Assembly (NCBI GenBank): GCA_036741355.1
Contig: DAINSK010000028.1
Location: forward strand, 1-43,720
Length of the DNA: 43,720 nucleotides
Source: JBBRGK01 sp036741355
GTDB lineage: Bacteria; Chloroflexota; Dehalococcoidia; CAUJGQ01
Reading direction: 5' to 3'
The notes under the pieces: model-generated
The model's database searches: none
Seen by the model: the letters and a program-made list of their open reading frames with translations, nothing else
What the model was told of the DNA's origin: nothing
Made by a program: the position numbers and the translations under genes
Shown: positions 1-7,574 of the stretch, piece by piece
Numbering within the stretch: the first letter of the stretch is position 1
Layout of the letters: each line of letters starts with the position of its first letter

Positions 1-56
1 CCGCCGGCATCTAAATATCGAACCTGCTGACGAAGCCTGCCGGTGGGGATTGCAAA
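1..56. repeat. Partial copy of palindromic intergenic repeat family A
   Basis: The stretch around 33-54 (aagcctgccggtggggatt) nearly matches aagcctgccggcggggatt at 30453-30471. The window therefore opens inside a member of the hairpin-rich intergenic repeat family seen again near 1030-1160, 18790-18960 and 30165-30545. It ends directly before the ribosome binding site of dapA. Confidence 0.6.
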
Positions 57-71
57 TAGAAGGAAACGTAG

Positions 72-968
72 ATGACTGAGGTCGGCCGTCTCCTCACCGC
101 CATGGCAACGCCGTTCGGCCGCGACGGCGAGGTTGATTTTGCACAGGCCGGCCGCCTGGCCCGCGCACTGCTCGACTCGGGCAGCGACGGCCTGGTCGTC
201 GCCGGCACGACCGGTGAATCGCCCACATTGTCGACCAAGGAGAAGTGGCGCCTTTTCGCCGAGGTGAAGAAGGCGACCGGCGGGCGCGGCGCAGTTGTCG
301 CCGGCACCGGTAACTACAACACGGCCGAAAGCGTCGAACTATCACACGAGGCGGAGCGGATCGGCGTCGACGCGTTGCTGCTGACCGTTCCCTACTACAA
401 CAAGCCGTCGCAGGAAGGGCTGTACCGGCACTTTGAGATGATCGCCCGCAACACGTCGCTGCCGTGCATCCTCTATAACGTGCCAAGCCGCACCGTCACC
501 GATATGTCGGCAGAGACGACGATGCGCCTGGCGCGCATTCCGAACATCATCGGCATCAAAGAGGCGAGCGGCAACCTGGCACAGATCTCCAGCATCATCC
601 AGGGCACCCGCGATGACTTCCACGTTTGGAGCGGCAATGACGAGGACACGCTGCCGGTGCTCGCGATCGGCGGCTACGGCGTGGTTAGCGTCGCCTCGCA
701 CCTGGTTGGCAACCAGATCCAGCAGATGATCCAGGCGTTCCTGGTGGGGAGTAACGAACAGGCAGCCGAGATCCACCGCAAGCTGCTGCCGCTGGTGAAG
801 GTGCTGTTCCTGATCGGCAACCCCGTTCCATTGAAATATGCGCTCAACCACAGCGGCTTCGACGTCGGCGCGCCGCGCCTGCCATTGGTCGAGCCCGACG
901 AAGCGACCGCCGCCCGCATCCGCGAAGCCCTCGCTGCCCAGCGTCTTGATCTGGCGGTGACGGTGTGA
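72..968 (+). CDS. dapA: 4-hydroxy-tetrahydrodipicolinate synthase
   Basis: This enzyme condenses pyruvate with aspartate semialdehyde, the first committed step of lysine and diaminopimelate synthesis in the cytoplasm. The 298-residue length is normal for the family. The substrate-binding TTGE motif is at 46-49, the paired tyrosines of VPYYN at 108-109, the catalytic Tyr in ILYNVPSR at 135 with Arg140, and the Schiff-base Lys in IKEASGN at 163. The ATG follows an AAGGA-type ribosome binding site. No other lysine gene is adjacent. Related members of the family (N-acetylneuraminate lyase, KDG aldolase) share the fold, but the TTGE motif and the Arg after NVPS favour DapA. Confidence 0.92.
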   Translation: MTEVGRLLTAMATPFGRDGEVDFAQAGRLARALLDSGSDGLVVAGTTGESPTLSTKEKWRLFAEVKKATGGRGAVVAGTGNYNTAESVELSHEAERIGVDALLLTVPYYNKPSQEGLYRHFEMIARNTSLPCILYNVPSRTVTDMSAETTMRLARIPNIIGIKEASGNLAQISSIIQGTRDDFHVWSGNDEDTLPVLAIGGYGVVSVASHLVGNQIQQMIQAFLVGSNEQAAEIHRKLLPLVKVLFLIGNPVPLKYALNHSGFDVGAPRLPLVEPDEATAARIREALAAQRLDLAVTV

Positions 969-972
969 CGGA

Positions 973-1241
973 GGCAGTCGGCAGTGGGCAGTCGGCAGTC
1001 GTTTGGGACGCTGCCGCTCTTTTGTTCAAGGCGGCAAGCCCGCCGGTCAAAACAGCGGGCTCGTACAACGAAACCGGCTGCTGCCGGTTCACAGCCCGCG
1101 CGGGCGGGCGTTGGTGCATGAGCCCGCGACCTCGGTCGCCAGGCGGTGATGGCGTCGCGCCACCGGCAGTGTCTGGGTCCATTGCTCAGCCACATCGCGT
1201 AGTCGCTCTCCGACTGCCGACTGCCGATTGCCTACTGCCCG
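973..1241. repeat. MITE-like composite repeat with inverted ends
   Basis: The left end (973-1002) reads GGCAGTCGGCAGTGGG followed by CAGTCGGCAGTCG. The right end (1210-1241) carries the inverse, beginning CGACTGCCGACTGCCG. The inner 15 bases of the two arms are exact reverse complements. Between them lies a family A block of short hairpins (about 1027-1160), including AACCGGC/GCCGGTT and CCCGC/GCGGG stems. No open reading frame inside looks real. It fills the whole dapA to CitE-like gap. Confidence 0.55.
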
Positions 1242-1256
1242 CGCCAAAGGCGCCCC

Positions 1257-2189
1257 ATGATCCGTAGCGCGCTGTTCGTGCCCGCGATTCGGCCTGAGAT
1301 GATCGACAAGGCGCGCGGTCTTAAGGTCGACGCGCTCGTGCTCGACCTTGAGGACTCGGTGCCGGAGGCGAGCAAAGAGCAGGCGCGCGGCAACGCAAGG
1401 GACGCGATCGTCTCGCTGAGCGCGCCCGGCAGGCAACTCTGGGTACGGGTGAACAACACCTATTCGCTGCTGACCCGCGACGACGTCCGTGCGGTGGTTG
1501 GCGAGCACCTGGACGGCATCATGCTGCCCAAGGCCGACCGCCCCGAGCAGGTGCTGTACCTTGAAGCGCTGCTACGGGACGCCGAGGAAGCAGCGGGGCT
1601 CGAAGCAGGCAAGCTGCGGTTGATCCTCGTGATCGAGAGTGCGGCCGGGCTCCTCAAGACGTTTGACACCGTCAAAGCGTCGAAGCGCACGCTCGCGGTG
1701 CAGCTTGGCGCCGAAGATTATGCTACCGACATGGGCATCGAACGCACGCTGGCTGGAGGCGAGCTTGCTTACCCGCGGAGCGCGATCGCGGTTGTCGCCC
1801 GCGCGGCCAAAGTGCTCGCCCTCGACACGGTCTACCCCGCGATCGACGACGAAGCGGGCTTGGTGCGCGAAGCGCAGGCGGCGCGCGCCCTTGGCTTCAA
1901 AGGCAAGTTCGCGATCCATCCCAACCAGATCGAACCGATCAACCGCGTGTTCACGCCGCCGCCAGAGCAGGTCGAAAACGCCCGGAAGATCATCGCGGCC
2001 TACGACGGCGTGGTGGAAAAGGGCCTGGGCGCTGTGCAGGTGGACGGGCAGATGGTGGACGCACCGGTTGCGCAGCGCGCCCGCGACCTGGTGGCGCTGG
2101 CGGATGAGATCGCTGTACAGGAGCGCGGCGGTGAAAACGAGCCGCCGCCTACGCCCCAGTCTGCACCCGCTCCCATGCCCGCACCGTGA
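1257..2189 (+). CDS. HpcH/HpaI aldolase / CitE-like CoA-ester lyase
   Basis: This is a cytoplasmic Mg-dependent lyase of the citrate lyase beta-subunit superfamily, whose members cleave or form beta-hydroxyacyl-CoA esters such as malyl-CoA or citramalyl-CoA. Visible motifs are DLEDSV at 30-35, LPKAD near 90-94, the metal-ligand Glu of IES at 127, LGAEDYATD at 150-158 with the second acidic ligand, and HPNQ near 221. The 310 residues end in a Pro-rich tail (about 20 residues) that looks dispensable. The ATG directly follows the repeat element. The stop overlaps the GTG of the next gene by four bases, implying translational coupling. The exact substrate cannot be read from sequence. Confidence 0.85.
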   Translation: MIRSALFVPAIRPEMIDKARGLKVDALVLDLEDSVPEASKEQARGNARDAIVSLSAPGRQLWVRVNNTYSLLTRDDVRAVVGEHLDGIMLPKADRPEQVLYLEALLRDAEEAAGLEAGKLRLILVIESAAGLLKTFDTVKASKRTLAVQLGAEDYATDMGIERTLAGGELAYPRSAIAVVARAAKVLALDTVYPAIDDEAGLVREAQAARALGFKGKFAIHPNQIEPINRVFTPPPEQVENARKIIAAYDGVVEKGLGAVQVDGQMVDAPVAQRARDLVALADEIAVQERGGENEPPPTPQSAPAPMPAP

Positions 2190-2878
2190 GGCGGCAGGCA
2201 AACGGTCCGCGGCTGCTGATCTTTGACCTCGATGGCACGCTGGTCGATAGCCAGGACCAGATTGCGCGATCGTTTAATGCCGCACTGCGCGCGGTGGGTG
2301 GGCAAGCGGTCGCGCACGAAATCGTCTACGCGATGATCGGCCTGCCGCTTTCGCATATGTTCACCCAGGCGTTGCCCGAATCGCCCCGACACCTCGTCGA
2401 GATGGCGATCACCGTCTATCGAGAGGACTACGAGCGCGTCGAGATCCCGCGGTCGGCGCCGTTCCCGGGCGTCGTAGAAACGCTCGCCGCCGCACGCGAC
2501 GCCGGCCGAACGCTGACGATCGCGACGACGAAGATCCAGGAAGTGGCCGACGCCGTCGTCGATGCCGCCGGTTTACGGACGTACGTCACCCTCGTTCTGG
2601 GCGGCGACCGCGTGCCGTACCCCAAGCCGCATCCCGCACTGGTGCTGCGCACGCTGAAGGAGTTGGGAGTCTGCGCCGAACAGGCGCTGGTCGTTGGCGA
2701 CAGCAATTACGATATCCTCATGGCCGCGGGCGCCGGTGTATCCTCCTGCGACGTCACCTACGGCGCCCAGCCTGCCGAAGCCCTGCGCGCCGCCGGAGCG
2801 ACCTACCTGATCGACTCGATTCCGGAGCTGTTGCCGCTGATCGGGTTGGGCTCAGAGAGCCGCCGGACACGCAAATGA
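2186..2878 (+). CDS. HAD-superfamily hydrolase (phosphoglycolate phosphatase-like)
   Basis: This 230-residue haloacid dehalogenase-type phosphatase carries the nucleophile motif DLDGT at 14-18, a motif II Thr at about 114, the motif III Lys in YPKPHP at 147 and motif IV GDSNYD at 171-176. An alpha-helical C1 cap lies between motifs I and II. It starts with GTG inside the stop region of the CitE-like gene, so the two are coupled. The family includes phosphoglycolate phosphatase and pyrophosphatase PpaX. The partner gene suggests a metabolite-repair or small phosphate-ester substrate, but that is inference. The stop codon itself lies inside the palindrome that follows. Confidence 0.85.
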   Translation: MRRQANGPRLLIFDLDGTLVDSQDQIARSFNAALRAVGGQAVAHEIVYAMIGLPLSHMFTQALPESPRHLVEMAITVYREDYERVEIPRSAPFPGVVETLAAARDAGRTLTIATTKIQEVADAVVDAAGLRTYVTLVLGGDRVPYPKPHPALVLRTLKELGVCAEQALVVGDSNYDILMAAGAGVSSCDVTYGAQPAEALRAAGATYLIDSIPELLPLIGLGSESRRTRK

Positions 2879-2906
2879 CCCGGAGCCGCCGTGGACTCCG
2901 GGTCAT
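2875..2906. terminator. Perfect 11-bp inverted repeat, probable terminator
   Basis: ATGACCCGGAG (2875-2885) and CTCCGGGTCAT (2896-2906) are exact reverse complements around a 10-base loop. The left arm contains the TGA stop of the HAD gene. No T-run follows, so it is either a weak intrinsic terminator or a 3'-end stabiliser. Confidence 0.6.
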
Positions 2907-2925
2907 TCGCACGGATTTCGGACCG

Positions 2926-3105
2926 CTACCTGCCGCCGCCACTCGCCTGGACGAACTTCAGCGTTTCCGGGTCTGATAAATCCGGGATGGCGGAGAGGCT
3001 GACGATCTTCCCCTGGACGACGACGAGGGTGTGGCGGCTTTGCCTTTGAACACGCCAAACGCCGCCGTCTCGGAGGACGTCCAGCAGCGATGGGGCAGCG
3101 AGCTC
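2926..3105 (-). pseudogene. C-terminal remnant of an unidentified protein
   Basis: On the reverse strand a frame without a start reads through 59 residues, including LLDVLRDGGVWRVQ, HTLVVVQGKIVSLSAIP and DLSDPETLKFVQASGGG, and then a TAG. The composition and the clean C-terminus look like genuine protein rather than shadow. It lies one frame away from the ATPase fragment upstream and meets it near 3106. I do not recognise the family. It appears to be the 3' end left after a deletion. Confidence 0.45.
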
Positions 3106-3298
3106 CGCGCTGCAGCGCCTCGTGTTTTGCTTCGGAAATGAGTCGCGACTTGCCGATGCCCGCCTCGCCGGCTGCTATCACTATCTGGCCGTCGCCCGAC
3201 TGCAGTCGCGTGAGGTACCGGCGCAACAGGTCCAGGTGGAGCGCCCGCCCGATGAAGGTTGGGCACACCGCTGGTCGCAATGCGAACGGCATGCCCAT
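3100..3298 (-). pseudogene. Truncated AAA/STAND ATPase N-terminus of a transcriptional regulator
   Basis: From the ATG at 3298 the frame reads FIGRALHLDLLRRYL, then IVIAAGEAGIGKSRLISEAK with a complete Walker A (GEAGIGKS). This is the usual N-terminal start of large LuxR- or adenylate-cyclase-linked ATPases (FVGRE... GEAGIGKTRL). The similarity ends after about 65 residues, and everything that should follow (Walker B, sensor and regulatory domains, several hundred residues) is missing. The downstream frame is nonsense, while a different frame carries an unrelated tail. This is a decayed remnant. Confidence 0.6.
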
Positions 3299-3407
3299 GG
3301 GCGCGGCCTTTCCGGAGCCGGCAAGCAGGTCGCCGGCTCCGCGCACCTGTACGGGCCACCCTCACCGAAGGCGGTTTGTGGCAATCATACAGGAGAAACG
3401 GCCCATC

Positions 3408-3443
3408 GCGGCCCCGCCGGGATAGATGTCCCGGGCGGGCCGC
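3408..3443. terminator. Strong GC hairpin after the substrate-binding protein gene
   Basis: The 15-base arms gcggccccgccggga and tcccgggcgggccgc flank a six-base loop with about two mismatches. The hairpin begins five bases after the reverse-strand stop codon at 3448. Its position fits termination of that transcript; no clear U-tract is present. Confidence 0.6.
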
Positions 3444-3447
3444 ATCG

Positions 3448-5271
3448 CTATTTGTTGACCGAAGCGAAGGCGAACGACTCCGTGCCAAAGTTGTACGAGT
3501 CGGCGGGCCAGAAGTTCTGGACCCACGGCTGCGTCATGAGGATGGTCGTGGTGTACGTGAGCGGCACGTAGTACATCTTGTCGTCCGCCGCCTTCGTTGC
3601 GTTATATACGAGCTGAAGGCGCTTGTTCTCGTCCAACTCGCTCTGCTGGGCCTTGATCAGCGAGGCCAGATCCGGATCGTCCACGAGGCTATCATTCCGG
3701 TTGCCGCCCTTCGTCAGCATGCCGGTCAGGTAGTCGTCCGGATCGCTGAAGCCGGTTTGCAGGGCGTGTCCGATCCCGTTCTTCGGCAGCCCCTTGACCC
3801 AGTAGCCCTGGGTCGGGTCGATCCAGTCTTTCAAGTAGTCCACGGTCACGACCTGAATTTTGAAACCCGCATCGGCGAGCATGCCGCGCGCGAGGTCGGC
3901 GGTGTTATTGAACACGTCACCGTAGGCGTTGTTCGGGTAAAAGAACGTCATCTCCGTACCGGCGGCCCCGGCTGCCTGCAGCATCTGTTTCGCCTGCTGT
4001 GGGTCGTACTTGAACCATTTGCCGGCATCGCCGATGTCCTTGCCGTTCGGGTCGAGGTACCACTTGCCCAGTCCGGCCGGAACCATGTTGCACCAGAAGC
4101 CGTGATTGTTATAGCCGGCATCGATCAGCGACTTGCGGTCGATGGCAAGCGAGGCCGCCTGCCGCACGCGCGGATCCTTAAAGGGGCTGTCCCCGGCCAG
4201 CACGTTGTAAAAGAATAGGAAGGCGAGGCCGGCGGGCGCATACTCCACGGAGTTGGCTTTTGGCACCGCTTTCTTGAGCGCCTCCCAGTCGGTGGTTGCG
4301 ATCGAAAGCACGTCGATATTGCCGGCCGTGAACTGCGCTTCCTGGGTCGAAGTGGCGGGGATGACGTTCAGCACTGCCCCGTCGACGTACGGGATCCCCT
4401 TGTTCCAATAGTTGGGGTTTTTCTTCCAGGTAATCGCCGTCGGCGATTGATCCTGGTAGATGAAGGGGCCAGTGCCGACCGCCTGCGTCGACGGATCGAT
4501 GCCCTTCCGGTTGACCGCCTCCTGGGACATGACCCACAGGTACGACGGGTTGGCGAGCTTGTTCAGGAACGGGGCATACGGCGCCTTAAGCTTGAACACG
4601 ATCGTCTTGTCGTCGGGAGCGGTGATGCTGTCGACGATCGGCGAGTAGACGTCTTTATTGGCATTCTTGACGTTAGTCGTGAAGTACTGCCAGCTGGCCA
4701 TGATGTCGGCGGTGGTCAACGGCCGACTCAGCGGCGGATGGAACATGACGCCCTGTCGCACGTGCATGGTGTACTGGAGCGAGTCCGGGGAAACTTCATA
4801 CTTCTCGATCAGGTCCGGCGTGATGATCTTGGACAGCGAGACGTTAGGGTCCGTGCTGGCGGCGAAGCGGAGCAGTCGGGCGTAATGGAATCCGGATAGG
4901 TCCTGCGCACGATACGTCGTGTTCTCGACCGGGTCCAGGGGTGCCGCGCCTACGATGGTGTACCCTAGGCTGCCACCGGTCTTGAGCGAGGATTGCGCGG
5001 TAGGTAATGTAGGCACAGCGTTCGAGCTAGGCGCCGATCCCGGAGTTCCGCTGGGACCCGCCGCTCGGGTGGCCCCGGCCGACGGTGCGTTTGCCCCGCC
5101 CGGGGGCGAAGGGGCGGCGCTTTTGGTGCCGCCGTTGTTGGCGTTCCCTCCACATCCCGCAAGGGTGAGCGCGGCGACGCTAGAAACAGCTACGCCGGTC
5201 CCAAGAAGCCGCCGCCGGCTCGCGCGCCGAGCAGCAATGTCGTTCCAATACGTTGATCCGTGGTCGCTCAT
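3448..5271 (-). CDS. Peptide/nickel-type ABC transporter substrate-binding lipoprotein
   Basis: This is a family 5 extracellular solute-binding protein (DppA/OppA fold), 607 residues from the chosen ATG. The N-terminus has a twin-arginine-like SRRRLLG, a hydrophobic stretch and a lipobox LAGC with Cys40, then a disordered Ala/Gly/Pro/Ser linker to about residue 85. This implies export and anchoring to the outer face of the membrane. Family features include GGSLGY, the RQGVMFHP loop and LKAPYAPFL. An earlier in-frame start at 5352 exists, but 5271 has an aagggggg ribosome binding site and gives a proper signal peptide. No permease or ATPase lies next to it, so it probably serves a transporter encoded elsewhere. 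Ligand unknown. Confidence 0.88.
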   Translation of the reverse strand: MSDHGSTYWNDIAARRASRRRLLGTGVAVSSVAALTLAGCGGNANNGGTKSAAPSPPGGANAPSAGATRAAGPSGTPGSAPSSNAVPTLPTAQSSLKTGGSLGYTIVGAAPLDPVENTTYRAQDLSGFHYARLLRFAASTDPNVSLSKIITPDLIEKYEVSPDSLQYTMHVRQGVMFHPPLSRPLTTADIMASWQYFTTNVKNANKDVYSPIVDSITAPDDKTIVFKLKAPYAPFLNKLANPSYLWVMSQEAVNRKGIDPSTQAVGTGPFIYQDQSPTAITWKKNPNYWNKGIPYVDGAVLNVIPATSTQEAQFTAGNIDVLSIATTDWEALKKAVPKANSVEYAPAGLAFLFFYNVLAGDSPFKDPRVRQAASLAIDRKSLIDAGYNNHGFWCNMVPAGLGKWYLDPNGKDIGDAGKWFKYDPQQAKQMLQAAGAAGTEMTFFYPNNAYGDVFNNTADLARGMLADAGFKIQVVTVDYLKDWIDPTQGYWVKGLPKNGIGHALQTGFSDPDDYLTGMLTKGGNRNDSLVDDPDLASLIKAQQSELDENKRLQLVYNATKAADDKMYYVPLTYTTTILMTQPWVQNFWPADSYNFGTESFAFASVNK

Positions 5272-5360
5272 TGGCAAACCCCCCCTTCTCTCCATCCGCT
5301 CTCCCGACCCGCGAACGCCTCGATCGCGGGCGGAACGGAGTCTATACGGCAAATTGGACT

Positions 5361-5388
5361 ACTATATCACCCGGAAATCAACTGCCAA
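5361..5388 (-). promoter_or_regulatory. Candidate sigma-70 promoter for the binding-protein gene
   Basis: On the reverse strand TTGGCA (5388-5383) and TATAGT (5366-5361) are separated by 16 bases, each one mismatch from consensus. It lies 90 bases upstream of the ATG at 5271, in the AT-richest part of the divergent intergenic region. Confidence 0.5.
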
Positions 5389-5478
5389 TGAAGGTACTAA
5401 CAGCCCGGTTACAAACGAATGCGGCCACGGCATCTTGTCTATATGATTCATTAGCCGCTGGTCATTCGGAGGTGACAC

Positions 5479-5502
5479 ATGATCAAGCACGTCGAGTTTT
5501 AG
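5479..5502 (+). other. Seven-codon mini-ORF with strong ribosome binding site
   Basis: GGAGG at 5468-5472 lies six bases before an ATG that opens a frame encoding MIKHVEF and then TAG. The stop lies next to AGGAGG of the following cupin gene. The peptide resembles the first residues of Dabb-type A/B barrel proteins (MIKHIVLF-like), so it may be a leader peptide or the stub of a deleted gene. Confidence 0.35.
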
Positions 5503-5516
5503 CAGGAGGCCGAGTA

Positions 5517-5972
5517 ATGGGCATTCAAGTCATAAGTCCCGGCGAGGGAGAGCAGGCCGGCGGCGGGCCGATTCGCGCCCGCATCATCGAGGATGGAACG
5601 CATACCGATCACCGGCTGGGGCTCATCGACGTGACGGTTCCTGCGGGTCCGGCGCAACCGCCGCAGCACGTTCACCGCGATCACGATGAAATTTTCATCG
5701 TCACCTCCGGGCGGCTGCGATTCACCAGCGGCAACGAGTCGATCGATGCGGAGGCGGGGTCGGTGGTGGTGGTGCCGACCCGAGTGCCGCACACGTTCAG
5801 CAACCCGTTCGATGCGCCCGCCACCATGATGTGCATCGTCACGCCGGACCTCTACATCCAGTACTTCCGAGATCTCCGCGAACTTCCGGTGGACGCGCAG
5901 GGGATGCTTGACCTTGCGGACATCGGTCGCACGATGGCCCGCTACGCCACCGACGTCGTGCGCCCGACCTGA
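5517..5972 (+). CDS. Single-domain cupin protein
   Basis: This 151-residue beta-barrel protein has cupin motif 1 at about 51-65 (HVHRDHDEIFIVTSG, giving His51, His53 and Glu58) and motif 2 at about 81-96 (Gly81 to Asn96 with His92). All four usual metal ligands are present. The ATG at 5517 has AGGAGG at the right distance; the longer upstream extension has no family similarity. It lies in a forward run of small enzymes (VOC, second cupin, acetyltransferase). Cupins of this size include dioxygenases, isomerases and simple binding proteins, so no reaction can be assigned. Confidence 0.82.
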   Translation: MGIQVISPGEGEQAGGGPIRARIIEDGTHTDHRLGLIDVTVPAGPAQPPQHVHRDHDEIFIVTSGRLRFTSGNESIDAEAGSVVVVPTRVPHTFSNPFDAPATMMCIVTPDLYIQYFRDLRELPVDAQGMLDLADIGRTMARYATDVVRPT

Positions 5973-6014
5973 TGTCGTTCGGTACAAATTGTTGCATCAA
6001 ATTAGGAGTGCCTC

Positions 6015-6422
6015 GTGGCATACCGCATTAACCACATCCACCTTAAAGCGCCAGATCCGGAACGGACCGCCAACTGGTACGTTCGCGCTTTCAACTTCCG
6101 CATTGCGTCCGACACGGTGCGACCAGCGCCGTTCGGCGACCGCTTTATCCGCTGCCTGAGCGAGGATGGCGGCATGGCGGTCAATATCTCCGGCGCACTA
6201 ACCGGGCAGCAGCTAGGTCCCGGAGATGCGCAACCGCATCACGGTCTCGAGCACTTCGGCCTGGACTCAACCGACCTCGATGCGGATATCGCGCGGCTGC
6301 AGGGCCTTGGCGCGGAGCTGCTGGACGGTCCCATGGAGGCAGGCCGTGGGGTCCGCATCGCCTTTCTAAAAGTACCAGACGACGTACGTATCGAGTTTAT
6401 CGAGCAGCCGCGAACACCATAA
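6015..6422 (+). CDS. VOC-superfamily protein (glyoxalase/dioxygenase fold)
   Basis: This 135-residue vicinal-oxygen-chelate protein starts with GTG after AGGAG at 6004-6008. It shows the paired beta-alpha-beta modules: INHIHLKAPD at the start supplies the first metal-binding His, HHGLEHFGLDS around 76-86 the second, and IEFIEQ near 128 the terminal Glu. The set fits a metal-dependent member, for example an extradiol dioxygenase-like, lactoylglutathione lyase-like or methylmalonyl-CoA epimerase-like enzyme. It follows the cupin gene by 42 bases and is probably co-transcribed. The substrate is unknown. Confidence 0.8.
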   Translation: MAYRINHIHLKAPDPERTANWYVRAFNFRIASDTVRPAPFGDRFIRCLSEDGGMAVNISGALTGQQLGPGDAQPHHGLEHFGLDSTDLDADIARLQGLGAELLDGPMEAGRGVRIAFLKVPDDVRIEFIEQPRTP

Positions 6423-6498
6423 GCTCGACATCATCTCTCCCGAAACCTGCTTGATACTGTGTGTCGATACGCGAGCGGGGCAAGCTCGAGGGGGGGCT

Positions 6499-7032
6499 AT
6501 GCAAGTGCGACGCGTAGTTACCGGCCAGACGGCTGGTGGCAAATCGGTGTTCGTCAGCGATGAGCAGGTCGCGCCCATCACGGTGGACCTGCTACCGGGC
6601 GCCCAATTCTCTACACTTTGGGGCAGCGATGCGCTCGTCCCACTTCCCAGTGCTGGCGATGCCCCAGCGACTCATGGATATTTCCCGCCCGCGGGCGGGT
6701 TCCGCTTTGGCGTGGTTACGCTTGCCCCTAACAGCGCGACGCTTCCCGCCGGCCTGGACATGGATGCCGCGCTCGCCGAACTGGACGCGAAGCTGCCTGG
6801 ACTGGCCGAGGCGCTGGAGTCGGACAATCCCGGCATGCACCGGACGGACACTGTCGATTTCAACCTGATCCTTTCGGGTGAGGTGTGGCTCGAACTGGAC
6901 GATGGAGCCGAACAGCACCTGCGTCAGGGAGATTGCGTGGTGCAAAACGGTACACGGCACGCCTGGCGAAACAAATCAGCGGCACCATGTGTGTTGGTGG
7001 TAACGGTGGCCGGCGCACAGCGGTCCGCATAA
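6499..7032 (+). CDS. Cupin-domain protein with N-terminal extension
   Basis: This 177-residue protein has a conserved cupin core at about 112-170: HRTDTVDFNLILSGEVWLEL, then LRQGDCVVQNGTRHAWRN. His114, the Glu after SG, His154 and the closing Asn are in the expected positions. The first 110 residues form a partner domain rich in beta strands with a FPP loop. The ATG at 6499 has a gagggggg ribosome binding site, better than the in-frame ATG at 6451. It resembles cupins found next to ring-cleavage or hydroxyacid enzymes, but that is weak evidence. It precedes the acetyltransferase by 20 bases. Confidence 0.8.
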   Translation: MQVRRVVTGQTAGGKSVFVSDEQVAPITVDLLPGAQFSTLWGSDALVPLPSAGDAPATHGYFPPAGGFRFGVVTLAPNSATLPAGLDMDAALAELDAKLPGLAEALESDNPGMHRTDTVDFNLILSGEVWLELDDGAEQHLRQGDCVVQNGTRHAWRNKSAAPCVLVVTVAGAQRSA

Positions 7033-7052
7033 ACTGTCCCACGGAGACGGGC

Positions 7053-7547
7053 GTGGACATTCGTGACGCGACTCTGGCCGACGCGGCGGCGATCGCGCGC
7101 ATCTACAACCAGGGCATCGAAGACCGCGTCGCTACGCTGGAGACGCAGGTGCGGACGCCCGAGGAACGCGCCGAATGGCTCGCATCGCGCGATGCACGAC
7201 ATCCGGTGCTGGTGGCCACCGACGGCGATGGCGCCGTGGCAGGGTGGGGCTCCCTCAACTCGTTCAATCCCCGTCCGGCATACGAACACGTCGTCGACTT
7301 CTCGGTCTACGTCGGCCGCGAGCAGCGGGGACGCGGCATCGGCGAGGCGCTGCTGAGCGCGCTCGAAGCACGGGCGCGAACCCTGGCCTACCACAAGATG
7401 GTGCTGGCTGCGTTCCCAACCAACGCACCGGGCATGCGGCTCTACGAACGCCATGGCTTCACGACCGTGGGCATCTATCACGAACAGGGCATGCTCGATG
7501 GTCGGTGGGTGGACGTCATCATCATGGAGAAGATCCTCCAGGGATAA
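7053..7547 (+). CDS. GNAT N-acetyltransferase, phosphinothricin/arsinothricin (PAT/ArsN1) type
   Basis: This 164-residue acetyl-CoA-dependent transferase has an N-terminal IRDATLADAAAIARIYNQG and GIEDRVATLET, both typical of the PAT/ArsN1 branch. The acetyl-CoA loop QRGRGIG is at 91-97 and RLYERHGF at 129-136. Family members acetylate the amino group of phosphinothricin, methionine sulfoximine or arsinothricin. Here no ars genes are nearby, so a detoxification role is inferred only from the family. The GTG at 7053 follows GGAG and starts 20 bases after the cupin stop, suggesting one operon. Confidence 0.82.
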   Translation: MDIRDATLADAAAIARIYNQGIEDRVATLETQVRTPEERAEWLASRDARHPVLVATDGDGAVAGWGSLNSFNPRPAYEHVVDFSVYVGREQRGRGIGEALLSALEARARTLAYHKMVLAAFPTNAPGMRLYERHGFTTVGIYHEQGMLDGRWVDVIIMEKILQG

Positions 7548-7574
7548 CCCGGCCCAACCTTGAATCTACCGAGA

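Noticed and set aside
3259..4218. Forward ORF of 319 codons
   Set aside because: Antisense to the binding-protein gene; no ribosome binding site and no family similarity.
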